64,000 bases of DNA. Source: Anthopleura xanthogrammica. Taxonomy: Eukaryota > Cnidaria > Anthozoa > Actiniaria > Actiniidae. The notes under the pieces are model-generated. The model was not told where the DNA came from. It ran no database searches and saw nothing but the letters and a program-made list of their open reading frames with translations. The DNA is taken from positions 9,056,388-9,120,387 of the forward strand of contig OZ025219.1 of assembly GCA_964019055.1 (NCBI GenBank). Reading direction: 5' to 3'. Of this stretch, positions 29,130-43,162 are shown piece by piece; position 1 is the stretch's first letter; each line of letters starts with the position of its first letter. The position numbers and the translations under genes are program-made.

Positions 29130-30733
29130 GTGTCCAGCTCTTCAAGAAATATGACAGACAAGGGTCTCACTCTGCACACAAACAGGCCTCATTTCTACAT
29201 TGTCGCGCCAGATATCAACACAAATTCTATCTTAGTAGGATGGCAGAGGTTCAAAGAGGATAAAACTTTTTACCTTACGGTTCTAGCTTATCTACAGCCA
29301 GAGATATTCAAGATTATCTTCAGATTATCCTTCCCGTATAAACAAAACCAACTACAAGGCAATGTATGGCCATCAAAGTGGATTTTTAATCATTTTTTCC
29401 GCGATTCCATATTCCCTTCAAAACTCAATTTTCATGATCGTTTTCGATAGTATATTGATTTTCAACAAGTTATTTTAAGCTGCGAAAGAGAAAAGTTGGA
29501 TTTTTCAGTGACCCCCTGGTAGGTCTCCCTGTGTCCAGCTCTTCAAGAAATATGACAGACAAGGGTCTCACTCTGCACACAAACAGGCCTCATTTCTACA
29601 TTGTCGCGCCAGATATCAACAAAAATTCTATGTTAGTAGGATGGCAGAGGTTCAAAGAGGATAAAACTTTTTACCTAACGGTTCTAGCTTATCTACAGCC
29701 AGAGATATTCAAGATTATCTTCAGATTATCCTTCCCGTATAAACAAAACCAACTACAAGGCAATGTATGGCCATCAAAGTGGATTTTTAATCATTTTTTC
29801 CGCCATTCCATATTCCCTTCAAAACTCAATTTTCATGATCGTTTTCGATAGTATATTCATTTTCAACAAGTTATTTTAAGCTGCGAAAGAGGAAAGTTGG
29901 ATTTTTCAGTGACCCCCTGGTAGGTCTCCCTGTGTCCAGCTCTTCAAGAAATATGACAGACAAGGGTCTCACTCTGCACACAAACAGGCCTCATTTCTAC
30001 ATTGTCGCGCCAGATATCAACACAAATTCTATCTTAGTAGGATGGCAGAGGTTCAAAGAGGATAAAACTTTTTACCTTACGGTTCTAACTTATCTACAGC
30101 CAGAGATATTCAAGATTATCTTCAGATTATCCTTCCCGTATAAACAAAACCAACTACAAGGCAATGTATGGCCATCAAAGTGGATTTTTAATCATTTTTT
30201 CCGCGATTCCATATTCCCTTCAAAACTCAATTTTCATGATCGTTTTCGATAGTATATTGATTTTCAACAAGTTATTTTAAGCTGCGAAAGAGAAAAGTTG
30301 GATTTTTCAGTGACCCCCTGGTAGGTCTCCCTGTGTCCAGCTCTTCAAGAAATATGACAGACAAGGGTCTCACTCTGCACACAAACAGGCCTCATTTCTA
30401 CATTGTCGCGCCAGATATCAACAAAAATTCTATGTTAGTAGGATGGCAGAGGTTCAAAGAGGATAAAACTTTTTACCTAACGGTTCTAGCTTATCTACAG
30501 CCAGAGATATTCAAGATTATCTTCAGATTATCCTTCCCGTATAAACAAAACCAACTACAAGGCAATGTATGGCCATCAAAGTGGATTTTTAATCATTTTT
30601 TCCGCCATTCCATATTCCCTTCAAAACTCAATTTTCATGATCGTTTTCGATAGTATATTGATTTTCAACAAGTTATTTTAAGCTGCGAAAGAGGAAAGTT
30701 GGATTTTTCAGTGACCCCCTGGTAGGTCTCCCT
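29130..30733. repeat. Two-unit (802-bp) higher-order satellite pattern
   Basis: Units at 29,130 and 29,932 carry ACACAAATTC. Each is followed by a unit (29,531 and 30,333) carrying ACAAAAATTCTATG and CCGCCATT, giving an 802-bp alternation. It looks like a shortened relative of the 3-unit pattern just to the left. Confidence 0.65.
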
Positions 30734-33139
30734 GTGTCCAGCTCTTCAAGAAATATGACAGACAAGGGTCTCACTCTGCACACAAACAGGCCTCATTTCT
30801 ACATTGTCGCGCCAGATATCAACACAAATTCTATCTTAGTACGATGGCAGAGGTTCAAAGAGGATAAAACTTTTTACCTTACGGTTCTAGCTTATCTACA
30901 GCCAGAGATATTCAAGATTTTCTTCAGATTATCCTTCCCGTTTAAACAAAACCAACTACAAGGCAATGTATGGCCATCAAAGTGGATTTTTAATCATTTT
31001 TTCCGTGATTCCATATTCCCTTCAAAACTCAATTTTCATGATCGTTTTCGATAGTATATTGATTTTCAACAAGTTATTTTAAGCTGCGAAAGAGAAAAGT
31101 TGGATTTTTCAGTGACCCCCTGGTAGGTCTCCCTGTGTCCAGCTCTTCAAGAAATATGACAGACAAGGGTCTCACTCTGCACACAAACAGGCCTCATTTC
31201 TACATTGTCGCGCCAGATATCAACAAAACATTTTTCTTAGTAGGATGGCAGAGGTTCAAAGAGGATAAAACTTTTTACCTTACGGTTCTAGCTTATCTAC
31301 AGCCAGAGATATTCAAGATTTTCTTCAGATTATCCTTCCCGTATAAACAAAACCAACTACAAGGCAATGTATGGCCATCAAAGTGGATTTTTAATCATTT
31401 TTTCCGCCATTCCATATTCCCTTCGAAACTCAATTTTCATGATCGTTTTCGATAGTATATTGATTTTCAACAAGTTATTTTAAGCTGCGAAAGAGGAAAG
31501 TTGGATTTTTCAGTGACCCCCTGGTAGGTCTCCCTGTGTCCAGCTCTTGAAGAAATATGACAGACCAGGGTCTCACTCTGCACACAAACAGGCCTCATTT
31601 CTACATTGTCGCGCCAGATATCAACAAAATTTCTATGTTAGTAGGATGGCAGAGGTTCAAAGAGGATAAAACTTTTTACCTTACGATTCTAGCTTATCTA
31701 CAGTCAGAGATATTCAAGATTTTCTTCAGATTATCCTTCCCGTATAAACAAAACCAACTACAAGGCAATGTATGGCCATCAAAGTGGAGTTTGAATCATT
31801 TTTTCCGCGATTCCATATTCCCTTCAAAACTCAATTTTCATGATCGTTTTCGATAGTATATTGATTTTCAACAAGTTATTTTCAGCTGCGAAAGAGGAAA
31901 GTTGGATTTTTCAGTGACCCCCTGGTAGGTCTCCCTGTGTCCAGCTCTTCAAGAAATATGACAGACAAGGGTCTCACTCTGCACACAAACAGGCCTCATT
32001 TCTACATTGTCGCGCTAGATATCAACAAAAATTCTATGTTAGTAGGATGGCAGAGGTTCAAAGAGGATAAAACTTTTTACCTTACGGTTCTAGCTTATCT
32101 ACAGCCAGAGATATTCAAGATTTTCTTCAGATTATCCTTCCCGTATAAACAAAACCAACTACAAGGCAATGTATGGCCATCAAAGTGGATTTTTAATCAT
32201 TTTTTCCGCCATTCCATATTCCCTTCAAAACTCAATTTTCATGATCGTTTTCGATAGTATATTGATTTTCAACAAGTTATTTTAAGCTGCGAAAGAGGAA
32301 AGTTGGATTTTTCAGTGACCCCCTGGTAGGTCTCCCTGTGTCCAGCTCTTGAAGAAATATGACAGACCAGGGTCTCACTCTGCACACAAACAGGCCTCAT
32401 TTCTACATTGTCGCGCCAGATATCAACAAAATTTCTATGTTAGTAGGATGGCAGAGGTTCAAAGAGGATAAAACTTTTTACCTTACGATTCTAGCTTATC
32501 TACAGTCAGAGATATTCAAGATTTTCTTCAGATTATTCTTCCCGTATAAACAAAACCAACTACAAGGCAATGTATGGCCATCAAAGTGGAGTTTGAATCA
32601 TTTTTTCCGCGATTCCATATTCCCTTCAAAACTCAATTTTCATGATCGTTTTCGATAGTATATTGATTTTCAACAAGTTATTTTCAGCTGCGAAAGAGGA
32701 AAGTTGGATTTTTCAGTGACCCCCTGGTAGGTCTCCCTGTGTCCAGCTCTTCAAGAAATATGACAGACAAGGGTCTCACTCTGCACACAAACAGGCCTCA
32801 TTTCTACATTGTCGCTCCAGATATGAACAAAACATTTTTCTTACTAGAATTGCAGAGGTTCAAAGAGGATAAAACTTTTTACCTTACGATTCTAGCTTAT
32901 CTACAGTCAGAGATATTCAAGATTTTCTTCAGATTATCCTTCCCGTATAAACAAAACCAACTACAAGGCAATGTATGGCCATCAAAGTGGATTTTTAATC
33001 ATTTTTTCCGCGATTCCATATTCCCTTCAAAACTCAATTTTCAAGATCGTTTTCGATAGTATATTGATTTTCAACAAGTTATTTTCAGCTGCGAAAGAGG
33101 AAAGTTGGATTTTTCAGTGACCCCCTGGTAGGTCTCCCT

Positions 33140-36100
33140 GTGTCCAGCTCTTCAAGAAATATGACAGACAAGGGTCTCACTCTGCACACAAACAGGCCTC
33201 ATTTCTACATTGTCGCGCCAGATATCAACAAAAATTCTATCTTAGTAGGATGGCAGAGGTTCAAAGAGGATAAAACTTTTTACCTTACGGTTCTAGCTTA
33301 TCTACAGCCAGAGATATTCAAGATTTTCTTCAGATTATCCTTCCCGTATAAACAAAACCAACTACAAGGCAATGTATGGCCATCAAAGTGGATTTTGAAT
33401 CATTTTTTCCGCGATTCCATATTCCCTTCAAAACTCAATTTTCATGATCGTTTTCGATAGTATATTGATTTTCAACAAGTTATTTTAAGCTGCGAAAGAG
33501 AAAAGTTGGATTTTTCAGTGACCCCCTGGTAGGTCTCCCTGTGTCCAGCTCTTCAAGAAATATGACAGACAAGGGTCTCACTCTGCACACAAACAGGCCT
33601 CATTTCTACATTGTCGCGCCAGATATCAACAAAACATTTTTCTTAGTAGGATGGCAGAGGTTCAAAGAGGATAAAACTTTTTACCTTACGGTTCTAGCTT
33701 ATCTACAGCCAGAGATATTCAAGATTTTCTTCAGATTATCCTTCCCGTATAAACAAAACCAACTACAAGGCAATGTATGGCCATCAAAGTGGATTTTTAA
33801 TCATTTTTTCCGCGATTCCATATTCACTTCAAAACTCAATTTTCATGATCGTTTTCGATAGTATATTGATTTTCAACAAGTTATTTTAAGCTGCGAAAAT
33901 AGAAAGTTGGATTTTTCAGTGACCCCCTGGTAGGTCTTCCTGTGTCCAGCTCTTGAAGAAATATGACAGACAAGGGTCTCACTCTGCACACAAACAGGCC
34001 TCATTTCTACATTGTCGCGCCAGATATCAACAAAAATTCTATGTTAGTAGGATGGCAGAGGTTCAAAGAGGATAAAACTTTTTACCTTACGGTTCTAGCT
34101 TATCTACAGCCAGAGATATTCAAGATTTTCTTCAGATTATCCTTCCCGTATAAACAAAACCAACTACAAGGCAATGTATGGCCATCAAAGTGGATTTTTA
34201 ATCATTTTTTCCGCCATTCCATATTTCCTTCAAAACTCAATTTTCATGATCGTTTTCGATAGTATATTGATTTTCAACAAGTTATTTTAAGCTGCGAAAG
34301 AGGAAAGTTGGATTTTTCAGTGACCCCCTGGTAGGTCTCCCTGTGTCCAGCTCTTGAAGAAATATGACAGACCAGGGTCTCACTCTGCACACAAACAGGC
34401 CTCATTTCTACATTGTCGCGCCAGATATCAACAAAATTTCTATGTTAGTAGGATGGCAGAGGTTCAAAGAGGATAAAACTTTTTACCTTACGATTCTAGC
34501 TTATCTACAGTCAGAGATATTCAAGATTTTCTTCAGATTATCCTTCCCGTATAAACAAAACCAACTACAAGGCAATGTATGGCCATCAAAGTGGATTTTT
34601 AATCATTTTTTCCGCGATTCCATATTCCCTTCAAAACTCAATTTTCATGATCGTTTTCGATAGTATATTGATTTTCAACAAGTTATTTTAAGCTGCGAAA
34701 GAGGAAAGTTGGATTTTTCAGTGACCCCCTGGTAGGTCTCCCTGTGTCCAGCTCTTCAAGAAATATGACAGACAAGGGTCTCACTCTGCACACAAACAGG
34801 CCTCATTTCTACATTGTCGCGCCAGATATCAACAAAAATTCTATCTTAGTAGGATGGCAGAGGTTCAAAGAGGATAAAACTTTTTACCTTACGGTTCTAG
34901 CTTATCTACAGCCAGAGATATTCAAGATTTTCTTCAGATTATCCTTCCCGTATAAACAAAACCAACTACAAGGCAATGTATGGCCATCAAAGTGGATTTT
35001 GAATCATTTTTTCCGCGATTCCATATTCCCTTCAAAACTCAATTTTCATGATCGTTTTCGATAGTATATTGATTTTCAACAAGTTATTTTAAGCTGCGAA
35101 AGAGAAAAGTTGGATTTTTCAGTGACCCCCTGGTAGGTCTCCCTGTGTCCAGCTCTTCAAGAAATATGACAGACAAGGGTCTCACTCTGCACACAAACAG
35201 GCCTCATTTCTACATTGTCGCGCCAGATATCAACAAAACATTTTTCTTAGTAGGATGGCAGAGGTTCAAAGAGGATAAAACTTTTTACCTTACGGTTCTA
35301 GCTTATCTACAGCCAGAGATATTCAAGATTTTCTTCAGATTATCCTTCCCGTATAAACAAAACCAACTACAAGGCAATGTATGGCCATCAAAGTGGATTT
35401 TTAATCATTTTTTCCGCGATTCCATATTCACTTCAAAACTCAATTTTCATGATCGTTTTCGATAGTATATTGATTTTCAACAAGTTATTTTAAGCTGCGA
35501 AAATAGAAAGTTGGATTTTTCAGTGACCCCCTGGTAGGTCTTCCTGTGTCCAGCTCTTGAAGAAATATGACAGACAAGGGTCTCACTCTGCACACAAACA
35601 GGCCTCATTTCTACATTGTCGCGCCAGATATCAACAAAACTTCTATGTTAGTAGGATGGCAGAGGTTCAAAGAGGATAAAACTTTTTACCTTACGGTTCT
35701 AGCTTATCTACAGCCAGAGATATTCAAGATTTTCTTCAGATTATCCTTCCCGTATAAACAAAACCAACTACAAGGCAATGTATGGCCATCAAAGTGGATT
35801 TTTAATCATTTTTTCCGCCATTCCATATTTCCTTCAAAACTCAATTTTCATGATCGTTTTCGATAGTATATTGATTTTCAACAAGTTATTTTAAGCTGCG
35901 AAAGAGGAAAGTTGGATTTTTCAGTGACCCCCTGGTAGGTCTCCCTGTGTCCAGCTCTTGAAGAAATATGACAGACCAGGGTCTCACTCTGCACACAAAC
36001 AGGCCTCATTTCTACATTGTCGCGCCAGATATCAACAAAATTTCTATGTTAGTAGGATGGCAGAGGTTCAAAGAGGATAAAACTTTTTACCTTACGATTC

Positions 36101-36347
36101 TAGCTTATCTACAGTCAGAGATATTCAAGATTTTCTTCAGATTATCCTTCCCGTATAAACAAAACCAACTACAAGGCAATGTATGGCCATCAAAGTGGAG
36201 TTTGAATCATTTTTTCCGCGATTCCATATTCCCTTCAAAACTCAATTTTCATGATCGTTTTCGATAGTATATTGATTTTCAACAAGTTATTTTCAGCTGC
36301 GAAAGAGGAAAGTTGGATTTTTCAGTGACCCCCTGGTAGGTCTCCCT
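33140..36347. repeat. Higher-order satellite block, 4-unit period of 1,604 bp with a rare marker pair
   Basis: Blocks starting at 33,140 and 34,744 share four consecutive unit types. One is a unit with ACAAAACATTTTTC and TATTCACTTC, which ends in the unusual GCGAAAATAGAAAG; it is followed by GGTCTTCCTG in place of GGTCTCCCTG. These markers lie at about 33,895 and 35,499, 1,604 bp apart. The fourth unit type has GACCAGGG and CAGTCAGAG. Confidence 0.8.
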
Positions 36348-39154
36348 GTGTCCAGCTCTTCAAGAAATATGACAGACAAGGGTCTCACTCTGCACACAAA
36401 CAGGCCTCATTTCTACATTGTCGCGCCAGATATCAACAAAAATTCTATCTTAGTAGGATGGCAGAGGTTCAAAGAGGATAAAACTTTTTACCTTACGGTT
36501 CTAGCTTATATACAGCCAGAGATATTCAAGATTTTCTTCAGACTATCCTTCCCGTATAAACAAAACCAACTATAAGGCAATGTATGGCCATCAAAGTGGA
36601 TTTTTAATCATTTTTTCCGCCATTCCATATTCACTTCAAAACTCAATTTTCATGATCGTTTTCGATAGTATATTGATTTTCAACAAGTTATTTTAAGCTG
36701 CGAAAGAAGAAAGTTGGATTTTTCAGTGACCCCCTGGTAGGTCTTCCTGTGTCCAGCTCTTCAAGAAATATGACAGACAAGGGTCTCACTCTGCACACAA
36801 ACAGGCCTCATTTCTACATTTTCGCGCCAGATATCAACAAACATTCTATCTTAGTAGGATGGCAGAGGTTCAAAGAGGATAAAACTTTTTACCTTACGGT
36901 TCTAGCTTATCTACAGCCAGAGATATTCAAGATTTTCTTCAGATTATCCTTCCCGTATAAACAAAACCAACTACAAGGCAATGTATGGCCATCAAAGTGG
37001 ATTTTTAATCATTTTTTCCGCCATTCCATATTCCCTTCAAAACTCAATTTTCATGATCGTTTTCGATAGTATATTGATTTTCAACAAGTTATTTTAAGCT
37101 GCGAAAGAGGAAAGTTGGATTTTTCAGTGACCCCCTGGTAGGTCTCCCTGTGTCCAGCTCTTCAAGAAATATGACAGACCAGGGTCTCACTCTGCACACA
37201 AACAGGCCTCATTTCTACATTGTCGCGCCAGATATCAACAAAATTTCTATGTTAGTAGGATGGCAGAGGTTCAAAGAGGATAAAACTTTTTACCTTACGA
37301 TTCTAGCTTATCTACAGTCAGAGATATTCAAGATTTTCTTCAGATTATCCTTCCCGTATAAACAAAACCAACTACAAGGCAATGTATGGCCATCAAAGTG
37401 GAGTTTGAATCATTTTTTCCGCGATTCCATATTCCCTTCAAAACTCAATTTTCATGATCGTTTTCGATAGTATATTGATTTTCAACAAGTTATTTTAAGC
37501 TGCGAAAGAGGAAAGTTGGATTTTTCTGTGACCCCCTGGTAGGTCTCCCTGTGTCCAGCTCTTCAAGAAATATGACAGACAAGGGTCTCACTCTGCACAC
37601 AAACAGGCCTCATTTCTACATTGTCGCGCCAGATATCAACAACAATTCTATGTTAGTAGGATGGCAGAGGTTCAAAGAGGATAAAACTTTTAACCTTACG
37701 GTTCTAGCTTATCTACAGCCAGAGATATTCAAGATTTTCTTCAGATTATCCTTCCCGTATAAACAAAACCAACTACAAGGCAATGTATGGCCATCAAAGT
37801 GGATTTTTAATCATTTTTTCCGCGATTCCATATTCACTTCAAAACTCAATTTTCATGATCGTTTTCGATAGTATATTGATTTTCAACAAGTTATTTTAAG
37901 CTGCGAAAGAAGAAAGTTGGATTTTTCAGTGACCCCCTGGTAGGTCTTCCTGTGTCCAGCTCTTCAAGAAATATGACAGACAAGGGTCTCACTCTGCACA
38001 CAAACAGGCCTCATTTCTACATTGTCGCGCCAGATATCAACAAAAATTCTATGTTAGTAGGATGGCAGAGGTTCAAAGAGGATAAAACGTTTTACCTTAC
38101 GGTTCTAGCTTATCTACAGCCAGAGATATTCAAGATTTTCTTCAGACTATCCTTCCCGTATAAACAAAACCAACTATAAGGCAATGTATGGCCATCAAAG
38201 TGGATTTTTAATCATTTTTTCCGCCATTCCATATTCCCTTCAAAACTCAATTTTCATGATCGTTTTCGATAGTTTATTGATTTTCAACAAGTTATTTTAA
38301 GCTGCGAAAGAGGAAAGTTGGATTTTTCAGTGACCCCCTGGTAGGTCTCCCTGTGTCCAGCTCTTCAAGAAATATGACAGACAAGGGTCTCACTCTGCAC
38401 ACAAACAGGCCTCATTTCTACATTGTCGCGCCAGATATCAACAAACATTCTATCTTAGTAGGATGGCAGAGGTTCAAAGAGGATAAAACTTTTTACCTTA
38501 CGGTTCTAGCTTATCTACAGCCAGAGATATTCAAGATTATCTTCAGATTATCCTTCCCGTATAAACAAAACCAACTACAAGGCAATGTATGGCCATCAAA
38601 GTGGATTTTGAATCATTTTTTCCGCCATTCCATATTCCCTTCAAAACTCAATTTTCATGATCGTTTTCGATAGTATATTGATTTTCAACAAGTTATTTTA
38701 AGCTGCGAAAGAGGAAAGTTGGATTTTTCAGTGACCCCCTGGTAGGTCTCCCTGTGTCCAGCTCTTCAAGAAATATGACAGACAAGGGTCTCACTCTGCA
38801 CACAAACAGGCCTCATTTCTACATTGTCGCGCCAGATATCAACAACAATTCTATCTTAGTAGGATGGCAAAGGTTCAAAGAGGATAAAACTTTTTACCTT
38901 ACGGTTCTAGCTTATCTACAGCCAGAGATATTCAAGATTATCTTCAGATTATCCTTCCCGTATTAACAAAACCAACTACAAGGCAATGTATGGCCATCAA
39001 AGTGGATTTTTAATCATCTTTTCCGCGATTCCATATTCCCTTCAAAACTCAATTTTCATGATCGTTTTCGATAGTTTATTGATTTTCAACAAGTTATTTT
39101 AAGCTGCGAAAGAGGAAAGTTGGATTTTTCAGTGACCCCCTGGTAGGTCTCCCT

Positions 39155-42100
39155 GTGTCCAGCTCTTCAAGAAATATGACAGACAAGGGTCTCACTCTGC
39201 ACACAAACAGGCCTCATTTCTACATTGTCGCGCCAGATATCAACAACAATTCTATCTTAGTAGGATGGCAGAGGTTCAAAGAGGATAAAACTTTTTACCT
39301 TACAGTTCTAGCTTATCTACAGCCAGAGATATTCAAGATTTTCTTCAGATTATCCTTCCCGTATAAACAAAACCAACTACAAGGCAATGTATGGCCATCA
39401 AAGTGAATTTTTAATCATTTTTCCGCCATTCCATATTCCCTTCAAAACTCAATTTTCATGATCGTTTTCGATAGTATATTGATTTTCAACAAGTTATTTT
39501 CAGCTGCGGAAGAGGAAAGTTGGATTTTTCAGTGACCCCCTGGTAGGTCTCCCTGTGTCCAGCTCTTGAAGAAATATGACAGACAAGGGTCTCACTCTGC
39601 ACACAAACAGGCCTCATTTCTACATTGTCGCGCCAGATATCAACAAAAATTCTATGTTAGTAGGATGGCAGAGGTTCAAAAAGGATAAAACGTTTTACCT
39701 TACGGTTCTAGCTTATCTACAGCCAGAGATATTCAAGATTTTCTTCAGACTATCCTTCCCGTATAAACAAAACCAACTATAAGGCAATGTATGGCCATCA
39801 AAGTGGATTTTGAATCATTTTTTCCGCCATTCCATATTCACTTCAAAACTCAATTTTCATGATCGTTTTCGATAGTATATTGATTTTCAACAAGTTATTT
39901 TAAGCTGCGAAAGAGGAAAGTTGGATTTTTCAGTGACCCCCTGGTAGGTCTCCCTGTGTCCAGCTCTTCAAGAAATATGACAGACAAGGGTCTCACTCTG
40001 CACACAAACAGGCCTCATTTCTACATTGTCGCGCCAGATATCAACAACAATTCTATCTTAGTAGGATGGCAAAGGTTCAAAGAGGATAAAACTTTTTACC
40101 TTACGGTTCTAGCTTATCTACAGCCAGAGATATTCAAGATTATCTTCAGATTATCCTTCCCGTATTAACAAAACCAACTACAAGGCAATGTATGGCCATC
40201 AAAGTGGATTTTTAATCATTTTTTCCGCCATTCCATATTCCCTTCAAAACTCAATTTTCATGATCGTTTTCGATAGTTTATTGATTTTCAACAAGTTATT
40301 TTAAGCTGCGAAAGAGGAAAGTTGGATTTTTCAGTGACCCCCCGGTAGGTCTCCCTGTGTCCAGCTCTTCAAGAAATATGACAGACAAGGGTCTCACTCT
40401 GCACACAAACAGGCCTCATTTCTACATTGTCGCGCCAGATATCAACAACAATTCTATCTTAGTAGGATGGCAGAGGTTCAAAGAGGATAAAACTTTTTAC
40501 CTTACGGTTCTAGCTTATCTACAGCCAGAGATATTCAAGATTATCTTCAGATTATCCTTCCCGTATAAACAAAACCAACTACAAGGCAATGTATGGCCAT
40601 CAAAGTGGATTTTGAATCATTTTTTCCGCGATTCCATATTCCCTTCAAAACTCAATTTTCATGATCGTTTTCGATAGTATATTGATTTTCAACAAGTTAT
40701 TTTAAGCTGCGAAAGAGGAAAGTTGGATTTTTCAGTGACCCCCTGGTAGGTCTCCCTGTGTCCAGCTCTTCAAGAAATATGACAGACAAGGGTCTCACTC
40801 TGCACACAAACAGGCCTCATTTCTACATTGTCGCGCCAGATATCAACAACAATTCTATCTTAGTAGGATGGCAGAGGTTCAAAGAGGATAAAACTTTTTA
40901 CCTTACAGTTCTAGCTTATCTACAGCCAGAGATATTCAAGATTTTCTTCAGATTATCCTTCCCGTATAAACAAAACCAACTACAAGGCAATGTATGGCCA
41001 TCAAAGTGAATTTTTAATCATTTTTCCGCCATTCCATATTCCCTTCAAAACTCAATTTTCATGATCGTTTTCGATAGTATATTGATTTTCAACAAGTTAT
41101 TTTCAGCTGCGGAAGAGGAAAGTTGGATTTTTCAGTGACCCCCTGGTAGGTCTCCCTGTGTCCAGCTCTTGAAGAAATATGACAGACAAGGGTCTCACTC
41201 TGCACACAAACAGGCCTCATTTCTACATTGTCGCGCCAGATATCAACAAAAATTCTATGTTAGTAGGATGGCAGAGGTTCAAAAAGGATAAAACGTTTTA
41301 CCTTACGGTTCTAGCTTATCTACAGCCAGAGATATTCAAGATTTTCTTCAGACTATCCTTCCCGTATAAACAAAACCAACTATAAGGCAATGTATGGCCA
41401 TCAAAGTGGATTTTGAATCATTTTTTCCGCCATTCCATATTCACTTCAAAACTCAATTTTCATGATCGTTTTCGATAGTATATTGATTTTCAACAAGTTA
41501 TTTTAAGCTGCGAAAGAGGAAAGTTGGATTTTTCAGTGACCCCCTGGTAGGTCTCCCTGTGTCCAGCTCTTCAAGAAATATGACAGACAAGGGTCTCACT
41601 CTGCACACAAACAGGCCTCATTTCTACATTGTCGCGCCAGATATCAACAACAATTCTATCTTAGTAGGATGGCAAAGGTTCAAAGAGGATAAAACTTTTT
41701 ACCTTACGGTTCTAGCTTATCTACAGCCAGAGATATTCAAGATTATCTTCAGATTATCCTTCCCGTATTAACAAAACCAACTACAAGGCAATGTATGGCC
41801 ATCAAAGTGGATTTTTAATCATTTTTTCCGCCATTCCATATTCCCTTCAAAACTCAATTTTCATGATCGTTTTCGATAGTTTATTGATTTTCAACAAGTT
41901 ATTTTAAGCTGCGAAAGAGGAAAGTTGGATTTTTCAGTGACCCCCCGGTAGGTCTCCCTGTGTCCAGCTCTTCAAGAAATATGACAGACAAGGGTCTCAC
42001 TCTGCACACAAACAGGCCTCATTTCTACATTGTCGCGCCAGATATCAACAACAATTCTATCTTAGTAGGATGGCAGAGGTTCAAAGAGGATAAAACTTTT

Positions 42101-42360
42101 TACCTTACGGTTCTAGCTTATCTACAGCCAGAGATATTCAAGATTATCTTCAGATTATCCTTCCCGTATAAACAAAACCAACTACAAGGCAATGTATGGC
42201 CATCAAAGTGGATTTTGAATCATTTTTTCCGCGATTCCATATTCCCTTCAAAACTCAATTTTCATGATCGTTTTCGATAGTATATTGATTTTCAACAAGT
42301 TATTTTAAGCTGCGAAAGAGGAAAGTTGGATTTTTCAGTGACCCCCTGGTAGGTCTCCCT
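39155..42360. repeat. Higher-order satellite block, 4-unit period of 1,603 bp, rich in stop-bearing units
   Basis: The blocks 39,155-40,757 and 40,758-42,360 are nearly identical. Shared rare markers are AAGTGAATTT with a 1-bp deletion (about 39,403 and 41,006), GCTGCGGAAG (about 39,503 and 41,106), CAACTATAAGG (about 39,774 and 41,377), CCCGTATTAAC (about 40,160 and 41,763) and CCCCCCGGTAGG (about 40,339 and 41,942). Three of the four units in each block have a premature stop in the 99-codon frame. Confidence 0.85.
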
Positions 42361-43162
42361 GTGTCCAGCTCTTCAAGAAATATGACAGACAAGGGTCTCA
42401 CTCTGCACAAAAACAGGCCTCATTTCTACATGGTCGCGCCAGATATCAACAAAACATCTATCTTAGTAGGATGGCAGAGGTTCAAAGAGGATAAAACTTT
42501 TTACCTTACGGTTCTAGCTTATCTACAGCAAGAGATATTCAAGATTTTCTTCAGATTATCCTTCCCGTATAAACAAAACCAACTACAAGGCAATGTATAG
42601 CCATCAAAGTGGATTTTTAATCATTTTTTCCGCCATTCCATATTCCCTTCAAAACTCAATTTTCATGATCGTTTTCGATGGTATATTGATTTTCAACAAG
42701 TTATTTTAAGCTAAGAAAGAAGAAAGTTGGATTTTTCAGTGACCCCCTGGTAGGTCTCCCTGTGTCCAGCTCTTGAAGAAATATGACAGACAAGGGTCTC
42801 ACTCTGCACACAAACAGGCCTCATTTCTACATTGTCGCGCAAGATATCAACAAACATTCTATCTTAGTAGGATGGCAGAGGTTCAAAGAGGATAAAACTT
42901 TTTACCTTACGGTTCTAGCTTATCTACAGCCAGAGATATTCAAGATTATCTTCAGATTATCCTTCCCGTATAAACAAAACCAACTACAAGGCTATGTATG
43001 GCCATCAAAGTGGATTTTTAATCATTTTTTCCGCGATTCCATATTCACTTCAAAACTATATTTTCATGATCGTTTTCGATAGTATATTGATTTTCAACAA
43101 GTTATTTTAAGCTGCGAAAGAGGAAAGTTGGATTTATCAGTGACCCCCTGGTAGGTCTCCCT